Below are positions 1 to 13,850 of a stretch of DNA of 64,000 bases, piece after piece. The stretch is taken from the NCBI RefSeq assembly GCF_003369915.1, contig NC_046673.1, forward strand, positions 1,162,001 through 1,226,000, in the 5' to 3' direction. A program made the position numbers and the translations under genes. Origin of the DNA: Drosophila miranda (Eukaryota; Arthropoda; Insecta; Diptera; Drosophilidae). The notes beneath the pieces are model-generated. The model did not search any database. It had not been told where the DNA came from and saw only the letters and a program-made list of their open reading frames with translations. Within the stretch, counting starts at the first letter, position 1. Every line of letters begins with the position of its first letter.

Positions 1-2762
1 AAGCGGAAAATGGAATTGGAAATGGAACGGGAACGGGAACGGGAACGGACCACACATAGATCGGAGTACCGCCCACGCCGTATCATCCGAACAAGCAGTG
101 AATAAATAGACTTTGAATTCAGGTTCTGTGATTGCGGCCGGATTGTGGCTGGACTTCATTATGTGGCTTCTGTGGGCGTTCAATGGATAGTTGGGGATGG
201 TTGGGGAAGGTTGATAAAAGCTGTAGATAAGGGAAACGATTTGAATGGGTCTGGTATTGGGTTGAAGCCGTTTCTAGGTGCATTTAATACCCTTCAAAAG
301 GGTACACACATATGTATGTGTGTGCGTATCGTCTGGACATGGTGTATTTTAAATAATAGACAGTCCATTTGTACGTACATACTACATATGTACATAAATA
401 GATGGATACATAAGTTCCTGGTCGTCTAACTTCAAAGTTGGATTAACAATACTGAGAAAAGGGCACTAAGGACACGTCCTGCACATATGCATACATATGT
501 ATGTACATATGTATGTCGTATGTAAGTACATACATATTTAAATCTGAAATGGACTCTTTCTGAATTGAATCTCAATCGGCTTTAGACCTGCGCTTACATC
601 TGGTTGTGTATCGGCTATGAACCGGTTAATCCAATGCCATCACCGCCGAACCACTAGCACTTGTTTATCTTGCACTCTTGAGCTGTTGCCCCACTGGGCG
701 ACAGGCAGCGCCTGGCAACGCCCTGCAACGCCCTGCAACGCCCGGCAGTGCAAGGTCGCCACCCAATTGGCGATAACAGCACCACTTCGCCGATATGCAC
801 ATGCCCGCTCGGTGTCCCTTTCTGCGAGTAGACAGGTACATACATACATATGTACATGTGTACATACATTTGTACATATGTGCCCTTTCGATGCACCCAT
901 TCATTCATGGGCTGAGTGCATTATGGGGCGTGGACTTTGCCTTGACCTATCTGCAGTGAGCGCACTGCCTCATATTCCCCATAAACATACTCGTGTAATA
1001 AGTGCCCAAATGTTGTGCGCTGTTAATGAAATTGCAGTATCAGCAGCTGCGGAACACATTCGATAAAGTGGTGGGGCCGCTTTGTGAGGTGGTGCTTCTC
1101 TTGTTTTTGTTTTTTGTGTGTTTTTTTTGTCCGGGCTGGGGCTGGTGCTGGTGCTGATGTGGGTCGTTGAACCACCAGCAGAAGCAGAAGCCGAAGAAAA
1201 AAAGAAGCAATTTTCGGTGCCACCAAACATGGCAAGAGAAATAGAGAAAGAAAGAGAAAAAGAAAAAGACAAGGGCCACACTTGCATGGAACATGCCACG
1301 GAAAAGGGGATAAAACGAAGCAAAAACATGCAAGCGTGCACTCTGCTCTCGTCCTACGGTTCGTTCATCCAGTGCGGAAAGCCTCTGTTCGGCGAATTAG
1401 TACTCGTATAATAAGTCCCAGAAGGTAAAGGAGACAGTTTTCTGTCACCCTCTAGTACCCAACGAGCCCGTTCTTGGTCTTTAATCCCTGTTAGAAGAAT
1501 CCAACGCGGCTAGGAGTTCTCCCAGTAGTCATCCCCCGTCCGTCTGACCGTCTGTCCATCTGTCCATCCGTCCATCCGAACAACCTCCTTATTCGTTCAC
1601 ACTTTGTTTATCGCGGAATTAATTCACTTTGCTTGTCACTAAATGAATTTCTGATTTTGCGGTCACAGATTTTTAATTGCTTTGGCCTTGGATTCACTTT
1701 GTGCTCGCTTCCCAATCCGGCCACAGCCTCCCATCAATCTCCTCCGCCGGGGCAGAGGTGGCTGTTGACCTTGGACAGGGAGAACAACTGACCCACTAAC
1801 CAGATTTCTCTGTTCGCAGTAGATATGAGATGGACTGGAATCACTTACATATGTAGGTATGATACATGTTAAGTGACGCCAACCTGCACTTCCAAAGATT
1901 TCACTGTTTTTACGCATCTCTTTTCTTCAGACAATTCTTTTTGACCCTTATGCTGAATTAGTTCAATGCATAATACATTTATTAGCAATACATTTATTAG
2001 CGTCAATATTGTACATTCCCAGTTTTTGAGATGCAGTAATCCATCCGCAACTACATTGAAGTGCGAGTACTTATTGTCCCATCTTCTTCTTCTTTGATTT
2101 TCCTGCCTTTCCATCCTTCATTCGATCCTATGGGCAAGCCTTCCTTAACAGTTTTATTCGTTCACCCTTTTTATTTCCTACTGAATCCTCTTAATTTCTT
2201 TTCATATTCTTTTCCGTTTATTTTCTTAATTTTCCGGGTGAATCTTAACTCCATTTCATACTGATCAATTCAACAATTGAATCCTCTGGTCAAAAACTAC
2301 ATATGCTTGTATGTGTTTCCTTCTAATTATCGTAATTCTGTCTTCGGAACCTTGCTTTCAAATATGCTCTATGTCAAGCTAGAGGACAATTCATTAAAGC
2401 TACGTTCCCATATTTATTTCCTCCTTACATTTTTCGAATTGCTTTTCTGTAGGCTCGATCTCTGCAATATTAGTCTTTCCCATCATTATTTTGCTCCACT
2501 TTCCAGCAATCTCCACACCCCCAAGATCAACAGCCCTGCCAACCTTCACACAAGTCGGTATCGATTCCACTCCAACTCCCACTCCGACCCCCCTTCAAAG
2601 ATTGCACTGGCATGGGCATGTGCATGGGCCACCTGTTGACCGACTGAATGGCGAGAGGGAATTATAGGGGAATATGCACTTTCGGCTCTCCCACATTCGT
2701 TCTGTCTTTGTGTTAATAAGATTGTGTGTTTATAGGCAGGCAAAGGCAAACCGAACCAAACA
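1..2762. other. Gene-free stretch with simple repeats
   Basis: I see no convincing gene here. The left edge begins with a short GGAAC-type repeat (about 15-50). Several ACATATGTATGT-type microsatellites follow (about 480-535 and 838-882). Around 1095-1280 there is a T-rich then A/G-rich block. The open frames found (for example 617-1066 and 2277-2639) have low-complexity or microsatellite-derived residues and no recognisable domain. The region could be intron or intergenic DNA of a gene beyond the left edge. Confidence 0.5.
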
Positions 2763-3892
2763 AAAACGAGGGGGAACGTTGTGAGTTGCTGCGGACACCG
2801 CAACTCTACAGTTATACCCGATACTAAGTCAGTATGGCTCTCCTGCAGCAGACGCCGCTAATATTGAACCACACGACAAAGAGTGCGTGCGAGAGAGACA
2901 GAAAATCAGTCTGAGCGTGACGTCGGGCGCTGCGTAGCCACTGCAAATTGATTTGTTCCTATTGGCTATAAAAATGATCTGATCTGATCCAGATTCAGCA
3001 ATCTGATAGATATGGTTATTATCTATGATTCTGCGTTTTTAGTTTTCTCGAATGTGCAATATTGTGGATGCAACAGATTTTCGTCCTTTGTGTGGGCGGA
3101 AGGGGGTGGGGCGAAATTTTGAGATACACGTCTTATAGTAAGATCTAACAGAAGTGCGGATACCAAATTTGGTTACTCTAGCCTTTATAGTCTCTGAGAT
3201 TTTTGAATATCCCCAGATTTTCGTCCTTTGCGGGGGCGGAAGGGGGTGTGGCGAAATTTTGAAACAAACTCGTCTCGGTCCGATATATTAGGAGTGTGGA
3301 TACCAAATTTGGTTGCTCTAGCTTTTATAGTCTCTGAGATCTAGGCGCTAATGTTTTACTCTAAGCAAAGCCGCCTATGCTACGTGTGTGTTAGAGAGAG
3401 ACAGGGCGAGAAAAAATGAAATTGTTTTCTTGATGCTGGCTATAATAATAATACGATCCAATTCAGATTCCGCAGTCTTAAAGATATGGTCATTCTCTAC
3501 AATTCTACGTTTTTGGTTTTCTCATATCTTTAAAATTGTGAATGCCACAGATTTTCGTCCTTTGTGGGGGCGGAAGTGGGCGGGGCGAAGTTTTGAAATA
3601 TTTTTGTAACAGTGACATATCACAGAAGTCTGGATCCAAAAAATCGTTGCTCTAGCTCTTATAGTCTTTGAGCACTAGGCGCTGAAGGGGACGGACAGAC
3701 GGACGGACGGACAGACGGACAGACGGACAGACAGACAGACAGACAGGGCCCAATCGACTCGGCTATTGATGCTGATCAAGAATATATATACTTTATGGGG
3801 TCGGAAACGATTCCTTCTGGACGTTACACACATCCACTTTTACCACAAATCTAATATACCCCAATACTCATTTTGAGTATCGGGTATAAAAA
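2763..3892 (+). mobile_element. Helentron-associated element, DINE-1/SGM/ISY-like, complete copy 1
   Basis: Non-coding element of about 1.13 kb. It starts with GAGGGGGAACGTTGTGAG followed by an inverted GTTGCTGCGG/CCGCAACTC motif. It ends with a subterminal palindrome, TACTCATTTTGAGTATCGGGTATA. Internally it has two or three copies of a block with 'cagattttcgtcctttg' and 'gggcggaagggggtg', plus a GACGGACA-type tandem tract at about 3690-3747. The tetranucleotide tract (GTCY type) and terminal hairpin are hallmarks of DINE-1-type helentron-associated elements. At least nine related copies lie elsewhere in this window. It has no transposase, so it is non-autonomous. Confidence 0.85.
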
Positions 3893-6800
3893 TAAATACC
3901 AACAAACGGTTGAGAATTCATTTAAAAATAGTCTCAGTAAAGAGTGCGCTCTTTTCGTTTCGTTTCGTTTTTATTTTTGTTTTGGTTTCCAGAGCGATTG
4001 CATATTTCATTTTTGGAAGTCCCTGTAGATCTGAGTGGATCATATGAGAGCTATGGCTCAGAGCATAACTGGCCCGCTAGCAGAGTGCTCTGCCTATCAC
4101 CCGGACGGTGAAGAGTGAACGGTGAATGGTGAACAGTGAACGTTGTTGACTTACCTCTCACTTTCAGTTACTGTTAACGGTATTTCTGTTACTATTACTG
4201 TTACTATACCAGGGCTATTTGTGTGCCGTTACTATTGGTTTCTGTTTCTGTTGCTAAACGCTTCCTTTCGCTGGAAGTGGGCGCTTATGCTGGGTTCGAT
4301 TGGATCATTTGATATTGGCTTTGTTAGCGTTTTGTTGTGCGCAAATCGTTTTACGACTTTGTTGACAATATTCGTTCGCGCTCTGTCCGATGCAGCTGCA
4401 GCTTGAACGTCCCGTCCCACAGAGATTACGAACTGCACTGGAATCAACTGCAATCAGATTGCCATTAGATCAGTCCAATCTGATCAATTTCACTCGATGC
4501 ACTTTTGATTGATTTGTCCCAAGGATTTTATATGATTTTTTAGCGAGCAAGTGGGGAAAGTCCTGTCTTGCTGGCGCTTCTTTTCCGTACACTTTTCGTA
4601 CTTTCTAGCTTTTCGCCTTGGACAATGGTTACTGGTTTACTGAGTGTACGATTTGGCTCATCTTAGGCCTATGTTTCGATCCGATGCGATCCGATCCGAT
4701 TCATGTGCATAGAGGCCGACGAGACGCAACCGATGTCGTTGTCAGCGAGAGACCAAATAAAATTAAGTGTGAAATGTGTAAGAGCAAAAAAGCGAATAGG
4801 AAGAAGCAGTGGAGCGGAAGAACAGAGGAACAGAGGAGCGGAGGAACGGCAGCACAGAAGAAAACATTGAAACCATTCCGAATGCTTGCTCTCTTACCCG
4901 CGCGCTCTCCCACACGCTCTCACCGGGTTCTTATCAATAGCTTCTGCTGGAAAAAGCGAGAGCCCGACCGTCCGACCGAACGACCGACCGACCCCAGAGA
5001 GACGTATGAGCCACAGATAGAGAGACTAAAAGAGAGCGACAGAAAGAGAACGACAAAGGGGGGTAGAAGGTGCAGAGGTAGCGGGTGCGGGAGTGCCAGT
5101 GATCGGACTCAATCCGCATTTGAATTATAAACACCTTATCAGCTCTATAACTTTTCTACATTCCCATTATTGTTGCTGTCCCTTTTTGTGATTTCTAATT
5201 GTTGTACCGAAGCAAACACCTCATACATATGCATGTATGTACATACATATGTACATATGTATACACCGTGTTTCTAAGAGGAGTACGGCACTGGCTGATC
5301 GAACTTGGAATGCCTACGCCTTTCTGGGCTTAGTGTTAAATTTTAATTAACAAATTTATCCGATACGCATTGTGAGCAAAACGAAATCACGCATACTAAC
5401 ACCAGGCACATCAGGGTCTAGACACCATATAGAGTTCGATAATACCCTCCCTCACACGTAGCCTAACTGGACGTAAACGGCCTCTGCCAAGTTTAATAAA
5501 TGACTAGAAATTCACATGCATACATACATACGTACATATATAGTACGACTCCATTTTGTGGATATCTAGAAATATCCTATATTTTGGATCAAGGCCCCTT
5601 TCGGCTGTTCAATTCTTATTTAGAGTAACTTTTGCTGAGACTAACTAAAATATTATTAAGCTAAATAAGTTTAAATTGTATCTGTGGGAGAAGTGCTGCC
5701 CACAGTGTTGGAAACACATTTTGCGGTCGGACAAAGAAGTAGTGGGGATGTGAAAGTGATTTCCCGATCTTCTTGCCTTCTTTGAAGATCACAGTGGAAC
5801 AGAGGACAGAACTTTCCCATCCTATCACTCTACAGTGGTGAAAATCTGAGGTTCAAAGCGAAAGCGACAACAAAAAACGCTGTTTATCTATGTAAGTTTC
5901 TTTATAGAGGCTGAGTGAATTGGATCCCTGGATCCCTGGATCCCCCCTGTGCCCCCCTGGCCCCCCGGCCCTAAACAACTGTTCACTGACCATCAAATAT
6001 GGAAATTGGACTTGGCCAAGCTTCGCACCGATCGCATAATTTTCTGAGCAAACTTGGCCCGACACCGAAATGGATTTAATGCTAAAAATACACAGCACTC
6101 GGGACGAGCTAGACCCCAACACGAGACCCCTGATCAGAACCCAGACAAGGTGCGATCGTGACCAGATCGGTCACAGGTTATCCGATCAAGATCTGCGGAG
6201 ATTACTTCCCTTTTCTTTTCCCTCTGGATCAAACCCCTTCCGCCAATTGATTTACTATTCTCGAAGCACGACAATTTCAATGAATGATAAGGCGGACAAG
6301 GGAATCGATTCCGCTGGTGGCCGATGGTGGCCTGCCGCGCCCCATTTTCAATTGATAAGATGGTTGCCAGATCCTGAGGCAGAGTACGAGATATAGCCAC
6401 AGCTGGACGAGTCTACAACCGGGTAAATGGAGTGGAACTCTTTGGGTGAGTTAGCTCAGGAGCGGAGGGGATAGAAGCGGGTTCCGGATCCCGGTTCAGA
6501 CTTTACACATAGATTTTTCTGTTTTCAAAGCGTTTCTGTCATTCAAAAACATTCAAAAAATTGACACGAGACAACAACAAGTTTGACACGAGATGATAGA
6601 TGGATCGTCTCCGCACTTCTTTGAGCTAACGTAGAACGATAGTTGGTTCCGCCCCCAGATTGCTGCTTCGGATGGTGGTAACGCTGTTGCCGCTGGTGCA
6701 CGGGCTCCGACAACTTGTCGTCCATAATGCAAGCGGACTGTCAGCAAAAATCTGGCGATATGTGGTCGAGTGACCACAGAGTGCGCTCCTGCTTCTCCGG

Positions 6801-9800
6801 TCGATACTTGGTTACTTTTGTTTCGGTTATTTTTAAACGCATGGTGCTATTTTTAAACTCCAACTGCATCCCCAGCATCAGTCCTCCGTTTCAGGTCTCA
6901 AGATTCGCAGCCTCCCAGTTTTCTGGTCTCAGTCCCTGGCGTCGTCCAGCGCCATGATTGCGCCCGGTCACGGTGAGAACATTTCGTGGCTGTTGTTGCT
7001 CCAGAATTGATTGTGTTGTTTGTTCATCTTACAGCGAAGATTAGCAGGGGCAATCTGCTCCAGCGACTGCTCCCTGACTGGACTTCACCAAAAATGTGTT
7101 GTGCACTCGGACAGTGGGACAGTCGTACAGTGGGACAGCGGGACAGCGAGACAGCGATGGCGACGAGGGTGTTAGACTAAGACAACTACGACGATTCTGG
7201 ATGGTGATAAGCTGGTGCTATTGTCGCCTCCATCCACAAGAATTGCGGTCAATAGCTCAGCGATCCGTAGTCAAAAAAATATTAAGTTGTGCATGTTCAT
7301 GTTCGTGAGTGGAATGTAATTTGATCTGGCTTTGGCTGGCCTGGGTACGGGACCTAGCAGCCTCTTATCGGTGTCAAACACCTCTTGCTGATTTTATTTT
7401 AATAGGTGCATTCACTTGCCTTCCTCAATTCGAAACGGAACTCAAATTGAATCCCCATTGGCTTCATATTTCAATGCACTTCGATTGCAAATCCTATGTC
7501 CTGTAGGGGGTTCAATGGTTCAAGCACTGCCTCATATATCGATATTGATGGATGGAGGCTATCGATGCAGTTACTGGATCGATCGTTATCTTATCGATGG
7601 GCATTTGCTCGCCGCATATCTATGAGGATTCCATTACGCTAACAATCAATATTTACACCCTTCCTTTCCTATTCCTTTCTGGCCTGGCTGTTAATTGCCC
7701 TGTTCTCAGGGAATTTTGCGAATTGCGGAGAAGCCAACTGCCAAGAACAGCGCAGTAATATTAATGGGAAGAAGATTCATGCAAATTCATGCAAATTAGC
7801 TGACAAAAAAGATTGGCAGTCATCAATCAGCCGTAAATTGTCTGGCAATAACATAGGAAATACTGCGCGCAGACATTTTGCTGTTGCCCTAAAGACAACA
7901 ACAACAACAACAACAACAACAAAAATAACAACTACAGCGACAGCACGAAACATGCCGCATTGCCATTCCGCATTCTAAACGCTGGCTATAGGAACTTGTT
8001 AAAGCGCCAAGTGCAAGGACCCACCAGCCACCAGCCACCAGACACCATCCACCAGTCAAATGGGCGGGAAGGAGATGGGATGGCCCTGACAGGTCATCCT
8101 CGATGTCGCTCTGTGGCAGGTGGCCCGGCCTGCCAGCCGTGCCGTGCCGTTTGCATTGTTACCGCCTTCTATTTAACATGCACTTGTCTCGTCCTCTTTG
8201 TGTCGTATTAATATTGCAAGCCAGCCATGGCCAGTGGGCGGTTAGCACCTGTTGAGTGCCAGAGTCAGATGCATCAGATGTGCACCCCCATGGCCGCAGC
8301 TGAGCCTACGTGTGTGCTGTGGTCTATGGGTATGTGGGTATCTGTGGGCCAATTATGCACAGGATAATGAAAGCCTGTCCCCTGGGCCTGTTCGGGACTG
8401 AATCCTGGTTTACTTACAATCAGAAGAGTTATGCTGGGACTGGTCCAGAGGTAGATCGGACGACGACAGCGCGGGAGAACTCATTGAAACTAAATGGCCA
8501 GCATCGGCGGCTTCTCGGTTGACTTCAGTGTAGTTTCGCTGTTGCACGTGCCGTGTGCCGTGTCCCGTGTCCGCGACAGTGTATGTGCGAGTCAGTATCT
8601 GTGTGTGTATGACAGGTGGTTACGAGTATATCAATGTACAATGTACTAACTTACATGGCTCTGTGCCACGCCGTGCTGTAACTGTGTCTGTGTCGGGCAT
8701 CCCTCGGGCCACAAAAAACTTACCCTTGCATTTTTCGCTAGTTCACTGGCACGTGCCACGTGATGCGCCCGGCACGGATCGATCCTTAACTGCAGGTCAC
8801 GGACGCTCGATACGGCACACGGATACGGATACGGAAACCTATGCGCTATTATGCACCAATACCTGCTCAAGTTCGAAAATCGAATTTGTTCGCGTAATTA
8901 ATTGAAACTGTCCCTAATTTAGTTTGGACTGAACCCGAGCCGTGGAAAATTGGCCGCGGGCCGCCGTTTAACTTTTAACGGAAGGGCGTCACGCACGCAG
9001 GTACCGCAGGTACCGGCGACAGGATTAAACGCTGTGTTTTGGCCCGTCTTGGGACCAACACAAAACAAGAGAGTCAACAAAGCTCGACGTCCCGTTTTGA
9101 AATGCAGCGCCGACTACAAGCTTTCGAGCTTTTATAGTGTGCTTTTATACTGAAATGGCCCACTCTACCGCTCTGCCACTGCCTCCACTCCTCCTCTAGA
9201 AAAGTGCGCGCCTGAATCACGTGGAATGTGAACCTGAGGTTCACTGAAGAGCTTTACAAATTTGAGTATCGTCATCCATGGAGCCGCCTTGCGCTTCCTT
9301 GACAGTGTCCCACATGTGTCGCTCTAACGTGAGGCAGTCTCTGATACATACATATGTACATATGTATATTTATGCTTTTGGAGCTTGGGGCATTACGAAA
9401 TCTGCATATGGCAACAGGTTGGGTAACCTCTGCCAACAAAGCGTGGCACCTGGGATTGACAGGAAAGCTGCGCCTCAACATTTCCTTCCCCTGCCAACAG
9501 AGGGGCAGCTTGTCTCTATTCAGACATCTTGGAAAGCAAATAGTAACTGTTAAAAAAGAAAGAAACGCTAGCTTTAAGCCTAGCAATCCTGCAGATTTTT
9601 CGTTTTTATGTAGACGCCGCTGCTTAAGGGCGTACCAGGGTACCCCCTCATATGCTTATTACTAAACACAAAATAATAAACAGCTTGATGTCGTTACAAC
9701 TTTAGCCGCATATATTAAAAAATGTGTAATTTAAATGGATCTTGATCCTCAAAAGTGTGTTGGACTAGACTGCTATTTGACCATGAAAAGACTAACTTTG

Positions 9801-10322
9801 GTGGTTAAAAATGTTTGATTGATTTTAAAAATATTCTCCAAGAAGATGAATACCAATTTGGAAACGTTTTAACGTGTTTTCACAGCACTGTTGGCACTCA
9901 GAATAAGACTTTATCAGCCTTGTTCGGCGTCAAAAGAACGTTTACCACTTATTTGAAACACCATTTTAACAAGGATGGTAACCAGAACGTTTTAGATACA
10001 TCACATACAAAGTTGAGACACATATACAATATCTACATAGATCATAATAATAGGTACACACATCTATGTTACATAAACTTTAACATAACTGAAAACGGTT
10101 TTATTCAATATTCTAAACTTAAAATTAGTTCACATTTATTTCTTAAGTATTTGTTGTCAATATAATAAACTTTATTATATTAAAGGATAATGTTATAAAA
10201 TAAAATATATCCATTTGTACTCCAAAGTCATTGTCAGGCTGCTCAAAGGTATAGGTACACTTCAAGTATTGTTATGAAAAAAGTTTGTTAACTGATTATT
10301 ATTATTTTTCTTCGCGTAAATA
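3893..10322. other. Gene-free stretch; short repeats only
   Basis: I find no supportable gene in about 6.4 kb. Present are ACATATGTATGT-type microsatellites (5224-5262, 5518-5540, 9343-9372), a GACC/GACCG-type run (about 4963-4992), a GGATCCCT run (5930-5945) and a CAA trinucleotide run (about 7900-7922). Open frames here (for example 4618-5130) read as low-complexity Arg/Ser/Glu-rich sequence with no domain. The segment could be large-intron DNA. From about 9640 the base composition becomes more AT-rich, possibly an old unidentified insertion. Confidence 0.45.
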
Positions 10323-10324
10323 GT

Positions 10325-10642
10325 ACCAGGGGGCGAAAATCTGTGGCATCCACAATTTCAAAGATACGAGAAAACAGAAAACGCAGAATCGTAGAGGACC
10401 ATATCTATTAGATTGCTGAATCTGGATCAGATCAGATCATTATTTTAACTAAAAGCAACAAAACAATTTGCAGTGGCTACTCAGTGCCCGACGACAAGTT
10501 CTGACTGACTCTCTGTCACTCTCGCACGCACTCTTTGTAGTTCAATGTACGGCGCGTCTGCCGGAGGAGAGCCATACTGACTAAGTATCGGGTATAAATG
10601 TAGAGTTGCGGTCTCCGCAGCAACTCACAACGTTCCCCTCGT
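10325..10642 (-). mobile_element. Helentron-associated element copy 2, 5' portion only
   Basis: Reverse-strand copy matching the first ~320 bp of the family. It runs from 'gggcgaaaatctgtggc' to the element's 5' end at 'aacgttcccctcg'. The 3' two thirds, including the tetranucleotide tract and terminal palindrome, are missing. It directly abuts the 5' side of a LINE (10642 onward). It faces copy 3 at 14512 in the opposite orientation. Confidence 0.8.
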
Positions 10643-13600
10643 TGTATCTGTTTTTTATCCAACTGACTTTGAAAGTTTAAGTTTGATCGATGCAAACGCA
10701 AAAATTTCTGCACGCAATGGAGCATGAGAGCATAAGCGGAAATAAAATCCGCAGGAGGTATTGGGTAATTGTAGTGCAGAATGGCTCAGGGCTTTAAGGA
10801 GCTGACCGTTGGCTTTAAAAAGCAGTACGATCGGCTCCTAGCCATGGAGTCTCAGTTTTGCAGCCTGCAACTGCTGAATGAGTCTCCGAGGTGTAAAAGA
10901 GTCACTCCGCCGGATCTGCAAGTGCCAACCGTCACTCAGCCGCTGGCGGCCGAAAAATTGACTCCGACCACTCCAAGTTTGCCACTCCAAAGGCAACGAC
11001 AGCTGCTGGCGATGCAGATGCAGCCAAGTACGCCTGCAGCGTCCGTGTCCGTGGTGTCCGCAGCTCGCTAGCTGTCCCGTCTATTCCGATCCCACCAGTG
11101 ATCAAAAGTTCCGGGCCTCCGGATATTGCCACCATAGGTACTAGGCCTGTGGTGCCTAAACCACTGGTGGGAGTCCCACCAAAACGACAAGTTTTTGCTT
11201 TACGGTAATTTTGTTCAAAGCAAAATAAAAGCCATGGGTTTAAGGGTGGAGAAATTTAACTTCTCTTATGCCAGGCAGATAGCCTTGTTTGAGATAAGCA
11301 TCTCCCCAACTCAATTTGACACCATTTGCTCCGCCAAATTTTGGTCGGAGCATTTGGTGGTGAAGGAGTTTAAGTCTAAGAAGAAGAATAGGCCCCCCAT
11401 AACTCTTACAAATCATTCCAGTGTGCCACCCTCAACCTCATTTTCCCGTCCTGCTTCCACCCTTCCAAAAAACTAACTTCTCTTTTAGTAACCTATCAGA
11501 ATGTTAGAGGCTTACGTAGTAAGCTCAACATTCTTTTCCGGGATTGTATGAATTGTATGATTGTATCAAACCTGGTTAAAGCCGGACATTCTTAGTTCCG
11601 ATGTTTTGGCAGGTCGGTACACAAGTTTTAGAAAGCAGGGGAGCCCTTCCGCTCACTATACTTGAAGACGTCTACCATCCTACTTTCGAAGTGTCGCTAG
11701 ATATAGGACCAACTGTATTGGATCGGTCGAGTAGGCTACCTGAACGTGTCCGCTGCTTTCGTAAAGCCGAGTTTGCGATGCTTAATAACCTCATTAGGGA
11801 TTTTGATTGGTCCGCTTTGTACTTGTGCACTGATGTCATAAAAGGCACAAACATTTTTTACAATGCACTTTTTGTGATTCTTGTGTCCCGCTTTCTTGTC
11901 CGATTAGATCTGGAAAGCCCCCTTGGTTTACCAAAGAGTTATCCAGCCTAAAAAACTTAAAATCAAGACTTTATAAAAAATTTCAAGAATTTCTCATTCT
12001 CGCCATGTAATAGGTAAGAACTACCTATCTCGACGCAGGATACGTTTTTCTTAGGACCCTAAACAGTTTTACTGCTTCGTAAACAGTAAGCGTAAAACGT
12101 CCGCACACCCATCCTCGCTATCATTTCGTAATGCGTCGGCAAATAATGATCAGGCAATTGCCGATATTTTTGCCCAATTTTTCCAAACGACCTATTCTGA
12201 GGAAAGCTACTCTGGTCATCCGTACCCATACGGTTTACAGAGCTTGAACAGCATTTTCAGTCCCTTGATAAATGAATGCTCTTTACTTCATGATCTGCGA
12301 CTAGTTAAGCCGGTGTTTTCACCGGGTCCAGACGGCGTTCCAGGTTGTGTACTCAGGTACTGCGCCGATGCTCTGTGTGCACCCTTGCTTAAACTATTCA
12401 CCCTGTCCATTGATACTTCTTGCTTCCCCCCGATCTGGAAGGAGTCGTTTATAATACCTCTCCATAAAAAGGGTAGCAAGTCTGACGCAAAAAATTATAG
12501 AGGTATAGCAAAGTTATCCGCTATTCCCAAAATGTTTGAGAAGGTATTAACTCCGCACTTACAACATCTCTGCAAGCCACTTATATCTCCAACTCAGCAT
12601 GGATTTATAAGGCGGCGATCAACCACCACGCACTTGTTAGAGCTTACCTCATTTATTATTAAAAGCTTTCAAGGTAACTTACAGACGGGTATCATTTACA
12701 CCGACTTTAGTAAGTCATTGGACCATTCCCTTTTAGCACATAAACTTGACCTTTTAGGGTTTCCGACCAACCTCCTGAGATGGATTTCTAGCTATCTTTG
12801 TTCCAGGTCTCAAAGAGTCCTCTTCAAAAACTTCCTCTCTTTACCAGTAAAAGTTTCTTCGGGAGTACCACAGGGCAGCCATCTAGGCCCCTTACTCTTC
12901 ACACTCTTTATTAACGACTTGCCTTCGGTATTAACATACTCTCGAGTACTTATGTATGCGATGATGTCAAACTCTGTCTCCAGTATAAGGACATTTCATT
13001 TCATTCTCGCTTGCAATCCGATCTCAATAACTTTCAGCCATGGTGTTGACTTCTATACCTCGCTTGTTCGTCCGATCTTAGAATACGGCTCCTGTGTATG
13101 GTGCCCTCAGTACAAAGTACACCAGGACCGTATAGAATCAGTACAGAAAAACTTTGTACTCTTTGCTCTGCGGGGCCTTAACTGGGATGCGGGTGTGACA
13201 CGTCTTACTCTAGTAGACTGCTATTAGTAAACCTCCCATCCTTAGTTAACCGTAGAAAAATGCTTGGTGTGATTTTTATGCACAACTTGATCAGCGGTGA
13301 CATAGACAGCCCTGATCTGTTCAGCCGCATTAACTTCACGATTCCTATTAGACCGACTAGAAATTGTATACCGTTGTTCCTTCCACTTTGTAGATCGAAT
13401 TATTCCTTGCATGAACCGTTTAGGGTCTTATGCTCGGATTATAATTCCCTCATATTATATGCACCACTAATTCTCTTCCTCTTATTAAATTACTAATCCT
13501 TACACACCTTTCTAGTAATTTTTAATTGTAGTGGTATTTGTATTTTGAATGCATGCCTAGTTCTCTTAGTAACTTTAGTGCTCATTTTCCTCGAGTATTA

Positions 13601-13850
13601 GTCTAACAGTTATCTTTCCTGCATGCTCGCGTAACAGCCTTCTGCTGGTTTCAGACGGGCCACTTGATGGTGCAGTAATTGCATCGCCTCTTACAAGATG
13701 CAGTCATTGCATTTCAACGTCCAAGAAGTAGTACGTATTCTATCCAAAATTTAATTGACCGTAGAAATATTGCTAGCTCTGCCATGTACCGCAGCTACCG
13801 ACGGACTACGAACTACGACTGAATCATGTCTGTATGGCAATTAAAATATT
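10642..13850 (+). mobile_element. Decayed non-LTR retrotransposon (jockey/CR1-like)
   Basis: A LINE with remnants of both ORFs. An ORF1-like frame begins with ATG at 10781 and continues in a shifted frame at 11195-11476. ORF2 starts near 11485, where the reading 'YQNVRGLRSKL' is the usual start of an apurinic endonuclease. Most of the endonuclease is deleted. Reverse transcriptase is readable at 12244-13227, with GPDGVPG, 'YTDFSK', SSGVPQGSHLGP and, after a further deletion, 'LVRPILEYGSCVW'. The YADD catalytic box at 12955-12965 is broken by a one-base deletion. The 3' limit is uncertain (13600-13850). The copy cannot be active. Confidence 0.8.
12244..13227 (+). pseudogene. Reverse transcriptase fragment of the jockey/CR1-like LINE
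   Basis: Longest open stretch of this LINE's ORF2, 327 codons. RT blocks are in the expected order: GPDGVPG near residue 27, the fingers segment RGIAKLSAIPKMFEKV, a partial palm motif YTDFSK that has lost part of the AFD box, and SSGVPQGSHLGPLLF. After 'LMYA' the frame is lost inside YADD, so the next ~30 residues are out of frame. True sequence resumes at 'YTSLVRP' because of an internal deletion. A shifted continuation lies at 13260-13496. A clear pseudogene. Confidence 0.8.

Noticed and set aside
617-1066. 149-codon forward ORF
   Set aside because: Includes a translated ACATATGTA microsatellite (IYMYV-type residues) and no domain.
3690-3747. Regular short repeats suggesting a CRISPR-like array
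   Set aside because: They are the GTCY tetranucleotide tract internal to helentron-associated elements in a eukaryotic genome; there are no spacers.
4618-5130. 170-codon forward ORF
   Set aside because: Arg/Ser/Glu/Thr low complexity produced by GACC and AGAG repeats; no homology pattern.
9815-10165. 116-codon forward ORF (DFKNILQEDEYQFGNVL start)
   Set aside because: AT-rich, Asn/Tyr/Ile-rich reading with no family match that I can see; possibly old transposon DNA but not supportable as a gene.
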